Positions 38,054-41,612 of a stretch of 41,612 bases of DNA are shown here, in pieces; position 1 is the stretch's first letter; each line of letters starts with the position of its first letter. The stretch is from Janthinobacterium sp. SUN073 (GTDB taxonomy: Bacteria; Pseudomonadota; Gammaproteobacteria; Burkholderiales; Burkholderiaceae_D), in contig NZ_JAPUBT010000019.1 in assembly GCF_030397665.1 (NCBI RefSeq), forward strand, positions 1 through 41,612, read 5' to 3'. The position numbers and the translations under genes are program-made. The notes beneath the pieces are model-generated. The model did not search any database. It was given only the letters and a program-made list of their open reading frames with translations, and was not told the DNA's origin.

Positions 38054-39205
38054 ATGGAATTGGCAAACAAGCAAATATATACGCAGGAACCAGGATTTTT
38101 CAAGCGCCTGAGCCTGATCGATTGGCTGTATGGCGCCGGCTTGCTGGCGGCCTCCCTGTTCGGCCTGATGCGCTTTGGCGCCTTCATGGATATCTATGAA
38201 AAAGCCATCCTGCTGGCTGCGGCGCCCACGTTCGCGTGGCTGGGCTGGTACTGGAAGCCCGTGCGCTGGCTGATCCCCGTGGCGGCCGTGCTGTCGCTGT
38301 TCGCCATCGAGCTGTACGCCGGCCATCTGGAGATGGCGAACCAGAAATTTTTCCTCAAATACATCTTGTCGAGCCAGTCCGCCATCTTGTGGATGGGCAC
38401 TCTGTTCGTGCTGTCGACCCTGTTCTACTGGATCGGCCTGGTGGCGCGCTCGGAATTCGGCTCGTCCGTCGGCTCCCTGCTGTGCTGGGCCGGCGTGGTG
38501 CTGGGCCTGACGGGCATGCTGGTGCGCTGGTACGAGTCTTACCTGATCGGCGCCGACGTGGGCCATATTCCCGTCTCGAACCTGTATGAAGTGTTCATCC
38601 TGTTTTCCCTGATCACGGCCATGTTCTACCTGTACTACGAGCAACACTATGCGACGCGCCAGCTGGGCGCCTTCGTCATGCTGGTCATTTCGGCGGCCGT
38701 GGTGTTCCTGATGTGGTACACGGTCACGCGCGACGCGGCCGAAATCCAGCCGCTGGTGCCGGCCCTGCAAAGCTGGTGGATGAAGATCCACGTGCCGGCC
38801 AACTTCATCGGCTACGGCACCTTCGCCCTGTCGGCCATGGTGGCCGCGGCGTACCTGCTCAAGTCGAGCGGCTACCTGGTCGACCGCCTGCCGTCGCTGG
38901 AAGTGCTCGACGACGTCATGTACAAGGCCATTTCCGTCGGCTTCGCCTTCTTCACGGTAGCGACCATCCTGGGTGCCCTGTGGGCGGCCGAAGCGTGGGG
39001 TGGCTACTGGTCGTGGGACCCGAAAGAAACCTGGGCGCTGATCGTCTGGCTCAACTATGCAGCCTGGCTGCACATGCGATTGATGACGGGCTTGCGCGGC
39101 CGTGTTGCCGCCTGGTGGGCGCTGGTGGGCTTGCTGGTGACGACGTTTGCCTTCCTGGGCGTGAATATGTTCCTTTCCGGCCTGCATTCTTACGGCAAAC
39201 TGTAA
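38054..39205 (+). CDS. ccsB: Cytochrome c biogenesis protein CcsB (CcsA/ResC), System II
   Basis: 383 residues with about eight membrane segments. The heme-handling WWD motif is WGGYWSWDPKETW (from residue 315), and candidate heme-ligand histidines are H171 (VGHIPVSNLYE), H246 (KIHVPANF) and H340 (AAWLHMRL). With ResB it forms the heme-delivery and ligation complex. GGAG at 38044-38047 best fits the ATG at 38054. ATGs at 38051 and 38042 are also in frame. It lies 64 bases after resB, likely one operon. Confidence 0.94.
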   Translation: MELANKQIYTQEPGFFKRLSLIDWLYGAGLLAASLFGLMRFGAFMDIYEKAILLAAAPTFAWLGWYWKPVRWLIPVAAVLSLFAIELYAGHLEMANQKFFLKYILSSQSAILWMGTLFVLSTLFYWIGLVARSEFGSSVGSLLCWAGVVLGLTGMLVRWYESYLIGADVGHIPVSNLYEVFILFSLITAMFYLYYEQHYATRQLGAFVMLVISAAVVFLMWYTVTRDAAEIQPLVPALQSWWMKIHVPANFIGYGTFALSAMVAAAYLLKSSGYLVDRLPSLEVLDDVMYKAISVGFAFFTVATILGALWAAEAWGGYWSWDPKETWALIVWLNYAAWLHMRLMTGLRGRVAAWWALVGLLVTTFAFLGVNMFLSGLHSYGKL

Positions 39206-39215
39206 TTGATTTTTG

Positions 39216-39233
39216 CATGACAGAAGCGTCATG
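39216..39233. promoter_or_regulatory. Inverted repeat upstream of msrP
   Basis: CATGAC (39216-39221) and GTCATG (39228-39233) form a perfect 6-6-6 inverted repeat, about 57 bases before the msrP start. It could be an operator; in E. coli msrPQ is controlled by the HprRS system, but no binding-site comparison was possible. Confidence 0.35.
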
Positions 39234-39255
39234 AACGGCCCGGAAAAACTGGTGT

Positions 39256-39278
39256 AAGGTGTATCCAATCACCTTTTT
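39256..39278 (+). terminator. Possible weak terminator or attenuator before msrP
   Basis: AAGGTG (39256-39261) pairs with CACCTT (39270-39275) around TATCCAAT and runs into TTT. The stem is short and ends only ten bases before the msrP ribosome binding site (CCGGAG). Confidence 0.35.
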
Positions 39279-39289
39279 CCGGAGCCGCC

Positions 39290-40267
39290 ATGTTGATTAA
39301 GCGCAGTCCCAACGGCATCGAATTGCCGTATTCTTCCGAAATCACGCCGCGCGCCGTGTTTGAATCGCGCCGCAGCTTCATCAAACAAATCGCCCTGGGC
39401 TCGATGTCCAGCGCGGCCTTGCTGGAAATGGCCAGTCGCGAAGCGTTTGCGCAAGGCACCAATCCCAAGCTGGCTGCCAAGCTCAATCCCGCCTATTCGG
39501 CGCTGGAAAAGCAGACGGCCTATAAAGACGCCACCAGCTACAACAATTTCTACGAATTCGGTACGGACAAGAGCGACCCTGCGCAAAACGCGGGCACCTT
39601 GCGCACGCGGCCGTGGACGGTCAGCATCGAAGGCGAGGTCAAGAAACCCATGACCCTCGATCTCGATGCCTTGCTGAAGCTGGCGCCGCTGGAAGAGCGC
39701 GTCTACCGGCTGCGCTGCGTGGAAGGCTGGTCGATGGTCATCCCGTGGGTCGGTTATTCCTTCTCGGAAATCATCAAGAAGGTCGAGCCGACGGGCAATG
39801 CCAAGTACGTGGAATTCATCACCCTGGCCGACAAGAAGCAGATGCCGGGCGTGGGTAGCCGCGTGCTGCAGTGGCCCTATACGGAAGGCTTGCGCATCGA
39901 TGAGGCGAACCACCCGCTGGCGCTGCTGACCCTGGGCATGTATGGCGAAACCTTGCCGAACCAGAACGGCGCGCCCGTGCGCATGGTCTTGCCGTGGAAA
40001 TATGGTTTCAAGTCGGCCAAATCCATCGTCAAGATCCGTTTCGTCAAGGAACAGCCGCGCACGTCCTGGAACCTGTCGGCGCCGTCCGAATACGGTTTTT
40101 ACTCGAATGTGAACCCGAACGTCGATCATCCGCGCTGGTCGCAGGCGTCCGAGCGGCGCATCGGCGAAGACGGATTTCTCACGCGCAAGCGCAAGACCCT
40201 GATGTTCAACGGCTACAACGATGTCGCTTCCTTGTACGCGGGCATGGATCTGAAGAAGTTCTTTTAA
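39290..40267 (+). CDS. msrP: Periplasmic methionine sulfoxide reductase catalytic subunit MsrP
   Basis: 325 residues. A Tat signal (ESRRSFIKQIALGSMSSAALL, residues 25-45) indicates export of the folded molybdopterin enzyme. The cofactor-binding cysteine is C143 in YRLRCVEGWSMVIPW. Other family text includes YNNFYEFGTDKSDP and NPNVDHPRWSQASERRIG. MsrP reduces oxidised methionine in periplasmic proteins, taking electrons from MsrQ. GGAG is found eight bases before the ATG. The pair msrP-msrQ is separated by nine bases. Confidence 0.96.
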   Translation: MLIKRSPNGIELPYSSEITPRAVFESRRSFIKQIALGSMSSAALLEMASREAFAQGTNPKLAAKLNPAYSALEKQTAYKDATSYNNFYEFGTDKSDPAQNAGTLRTRPWTVSIEGEVKKPMTLDLDALLKLAPLEERVYRLRCVEGWSMVIPWVGYSFSEIIKKVEPTGNAKYVEFITLADKKQMPGVGSRVLQWPYTEGLRIDEANHPLALLTLGMYGETLPNQNGAPVRMVLPWKYGFKSAKSIVKIRFVKEQPRTSWNLSAPSEYGFYSNVNPNVDHPRWSQASERRIGEDGFLTRKRKTLMFNGYNDVASLYAGMDLKKFF

Positions 40268-40276
40268 GGAAAGACT

Positions 40277-40930
40277 ATGGCCCTCAACCCCACGCCGAGA
40301 CAATTGTCGGTATTCAAAAGCCTGGTTTTTCTTCTGGCGCTGCTGCCGTTCGCGCGCATGGTCTGGCTGACGTACACGGGGCAACTGGTGGAGCCGCTGG
40401 AATTCATCACGCGTGGCACGGGCGACTGGACCCTGTATTTCCTGTGCATCAGCCTGGCTATCACGCCCTTGCGGCGCTTCACGCAATGGAATTGGCTGAT
40501 CAAGCTGCGCCGCATGCTGGGCCTGTTCGCGTTTTTCTACGCGGCGCTGCACTTCACCACGTTTTTATGGTTCGATCACTTTTTTGATGTGCAGGAAATG
40601 TGGAAGGATGTACTCAAGCGGCCGTTCATCACGGTGGGTTTCATCGCCTTCGTCTTGCTCATTCCGCTGGCCGTGACGAGCACGAATGGCATGGTCAAGC
40701 GCCTTGGTGGCAAGCGCTGGCAGTGGCTCCACCGGCTGATCTATGTCATTGCACCGCTGGGCATCCTGCACTTCTGGTGGATGAAAGCGGGCAAGCATAA
40801 TTTCGCGCAACCGATCCTGTTCGGCAGTATCGTCGCGCTACTGCTGCTAATACGCGTTGTTTTCGCCTGGAACAAGCGAGAGAAGAGCGCCAGGGCGGCG
40901 AAGACAGCCACCCCGCTGCGTTCCGTTTAG
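40277..40930 (+). CDS. msrQ: Heme-binding membrane subunit MsrQ
   Basis: 217 residues with six membrane segments. MsrQ is a b-type cytochrome related to ferric reductases that passes quinol or flavin electrons to MsrP. Signatures are RGTGDWTLYFLCISLAITPLRR, RRMLGLFAFFYAALHFTTFLWFDH and WQWLHRLIYVIAPLGILHFWW (in pieces), carrying the likely heme histidines. AAGGA precedes the ATG. Its TAG (40928-40930) overlaps the stop of the convergent lipoprotein gene. Confidence 0.95.
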   Translation: MALNPTPRQLSVFKSLVFLLALLPFARMVWLTYTGQLVEPLEFITRGTGDWTLYFLCISLAITPLRRFTQWNWLIKLRRMLGLFAFFYAALHFTTFLWFDHFFDVQEMWKDVLKRPFITVGFIAFVLLIPLAVTSTNGMVKRLGGKRWQWLHRLIYVIAPLGILHFWWMKAGKHNFAQPILFGSIVALLLLIRVVFAWNKREKSARAAKTATPLRSV

Positions 40931-41109
40931 GTGGCTGGCACGATGACCGGTGGCGGTGGCACGGGGGCCGGTTCGACCGGGCCCTTGGCTGGCGCGCCTT
41001 TGGCCGCTGGCGGCTTGGGCAGGTACAGGGGGCCGGGCTGGCCGCAGCCGGCCAGGACGCTGGAAACCACAATGGCGGTGCCGATATAAAACGCTGAGGA
41101 TGACTTCAC
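40927..41109 (-). CDS. lptM: LptM-type small lipoprotein
   Basis: About 60 residues. A signal peptide ends in the lipobox VLAGC, followed by GQPGPLYLPKPP, the hallmark of the LptM (YifL) family, then a Pro/Ala-rich tail. In E. coli LptM assists maturation of the LPS translocon protein LptD. The start is uncertain: GTG at 41109 (then KSSSAFYIG) gives the most regular signal peptide. GTG at 41121 and an ATG at 41151 that overlaps the cyaY start codon are also in frame, and none has a clear ribosome binding site. It is divergent from cyaY, as in many proteobacteria. lysA, often found downstream, is absent here. Confidence 0.82.
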   Translation of the reverse strand: MKSSSAFYIGTAIVVSSVLAGCGQPGPLYLPKPPAAKGAPAKGPVEPAPVPPPPVIVPAT

Positions 41110-41149
41110 GATTAGAATCACGGTTTGATTAAGATCTTTGGAGTGTAGC

Positions 41150-41479
41150 ATGAGCGAATCGGAATTCCTGGCCCTGGCCGAAGCCACCCTGACCCAGATC
41201 GCCACGGCGCTGGATCGGCTGAACGATGAAGACGTGCTCGACGTCGAATGCAGCCGCAGCGGCAATGTGCTGGAAATCGAATTCATCGACAACGGCACGA
41301 AAATCATCGTCAACAGCCAGGCCCCCATGCGCGAAATGTGGGTGGCCGCCCGTTCCGGCGGTTTTCATTACAAGCGCGTGGGCGATGCATGGATCAACAC
41401 GCGCGACGGCTCGGAACTGTTTGCGGCCTTGTCCAGCATGGCCAGCGAGCAGGCGGGCGCGCCTGTGGTCCTGAAGTAA
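41150..41479 (+). CDS. cyaY: Iron donor protein CyaY (bacterial frataxin)
   Basis: 109 residues, the usual length. Family text includes MSESEFLALAEATLTQIATAL, the acidic first helix, VLEIEFIDNGTKIIVNSQAP and MREMWVAARSGGFHYKR, with WINTRDGSELFAALS near the end. CyaY binds iron and regulates IscS-based iron-sulphur cluster assembly. GGAG at 41140-41143 supports the ATG at 41150. Confidence 0.95.
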   Translation: MSESEFLALAEATLTQIATALDRLNDEDVLDVECSRSGNVLEIEFIDNGTKIIVNSQAPMREMWVAARSGGFHYKRVGDAWINTRDGSELFAALSSMASEQAGAPVVLK

Positions 41480-41492
41480 TTTTAGCCGCGCG

Positions 41493-41612
41493 TGTCCAGT
41501 CCTAAAATAGGTTGACAGTATTTATTGCTGCGCAAACGCCCGATGCACCGCATCGGGCGTTTTGTACTTCAAGGCCATATGTGGTCGTTCCTGGTTGTAT
41601 ATCCGCACCGAT
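41493..41612 (-). mobile_element. End of an IS3-family insertion sequence (partial)
   Basis: The transposase C-terminus and its non-coding end lie against the window edge. The element probably begins at the TG at 41493 and runs off the right side; IS3 elements end in TG...CA. The inverted repeat partner and target duplication are outside the window. It lies about 13 bases after the cyaY stop. Confidence 0.7.
41522..41612 (-). CDS. IS3-family transposase, C-terminal fragment (partial)
   Basis: Thirty codons read on the minus strand to a TAA at 41522-41524. The text RIYNQERPHMALKYKTPDAV then HRAFAQQ is the standard end of the DDE integrase core (OrfB) of IS3-family elements, where the YNxxRPH motif follows the last catalytic Glu. 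The catalytic residues are beyond the window. Confidence 0.88.
   Translation of the reverse strand, partial: SVRIYNQERPHMALKYKTPDAVHRAFAQQ

Noticed and set aside
35920..38187. 755-codon minus-strand frame opposite resB
   Set aside because: Shadow of resB with the same low-complexity composition; resB and ccsB are clear on the plus strand.
1..41612. CRISPR array, prophage or plasmid origin
   Set aside because: No regularly spaced long repeats, phage genes, partition or replication genes were seen. The only mobile element is the IS3 end at the right edge.

Overview
The window comes from a betaproteobacterium, most likely an Oxalobacteraceae member (Janthinobacterium, Massilia or Duganella type). 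This rests on the gene order tuf-rpsJ followed by the S10, spc and alpha ribosomal clusters, a System II (ResB/CcsB) cytochrome c assembly pair beside engB and a diheme cytochrome c4, CreBCD, MsrPQ, and the general character of the proteins. The genus is an inference; no rRNA or species marker is present.

Layout. 1-753: the end of tuf and rpsJ. 754-9369: a block of non-ribosomal genes between rpsJ and rplC, holding a TonB-dependent receptor, a DUF817 membrane protein, the creB-creC-creD signalling set and a 64-residue exported six-cysteine protein. 9370-23501: the rest of the ribosomal superoperon (rplC to rplQ, with secY, infA, rpmJ and rpoA) in the usual order, but with hairpins or terminator-like structures at the rpsQ/rplN, rpsK/rpsD, rpsD/rpoA and rpoA/rplQ junctions. 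23660-25612: dsbD. 25684-26229 (minus): a Spy/CpxP-like LTXXQ protein, divergent from a two-component system and an RND efflux adaptor/pump pair (26417-32867). 33127-34035: a TonB/TolA-like single-pass protein of unknown function. 34105-34848 (minus): engB. 35035-39205: cytochrome c4, resB and ccsB. 39290-40930: msrP-msrQ. 40927-41109 (minus): an LptM-type lipoprotein. 41150-41479: cyaY. 41493-41612: the end of an IS3-family element running off the window.

How the genes fit together. Much of the non-ribosomal content concerns the cell envelope and periplasmic redox. DsbD feeds electrons to periplasmic thiols, ResB/CcsB attach heme to apocytochromes such as the c4 protein encoded just upstream, MsrPQ repairs oxidised periplasmic methionines, and the Spy-like protein with its kinase/regulator and RND pump looks like an envelope-stress and export module. 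CreBCD is a second signalling unit.

The points most worth a second look are the 8.6 kb separation of rpsJ from rplC, the small secreted protein with mirror-symmetric cysteine spacing (3-6-9-6-3) and the helically phased GGT(A) repeats upstream of it, a promoter-plus-terminator leader before rpsD-rpoA, an in-frame 12-codon ORF ending directly at the cytochrome c4 start codon, a probably leaderless DUF817 gene, and the TonB-like protein with an unrecognised C-terminal domain.
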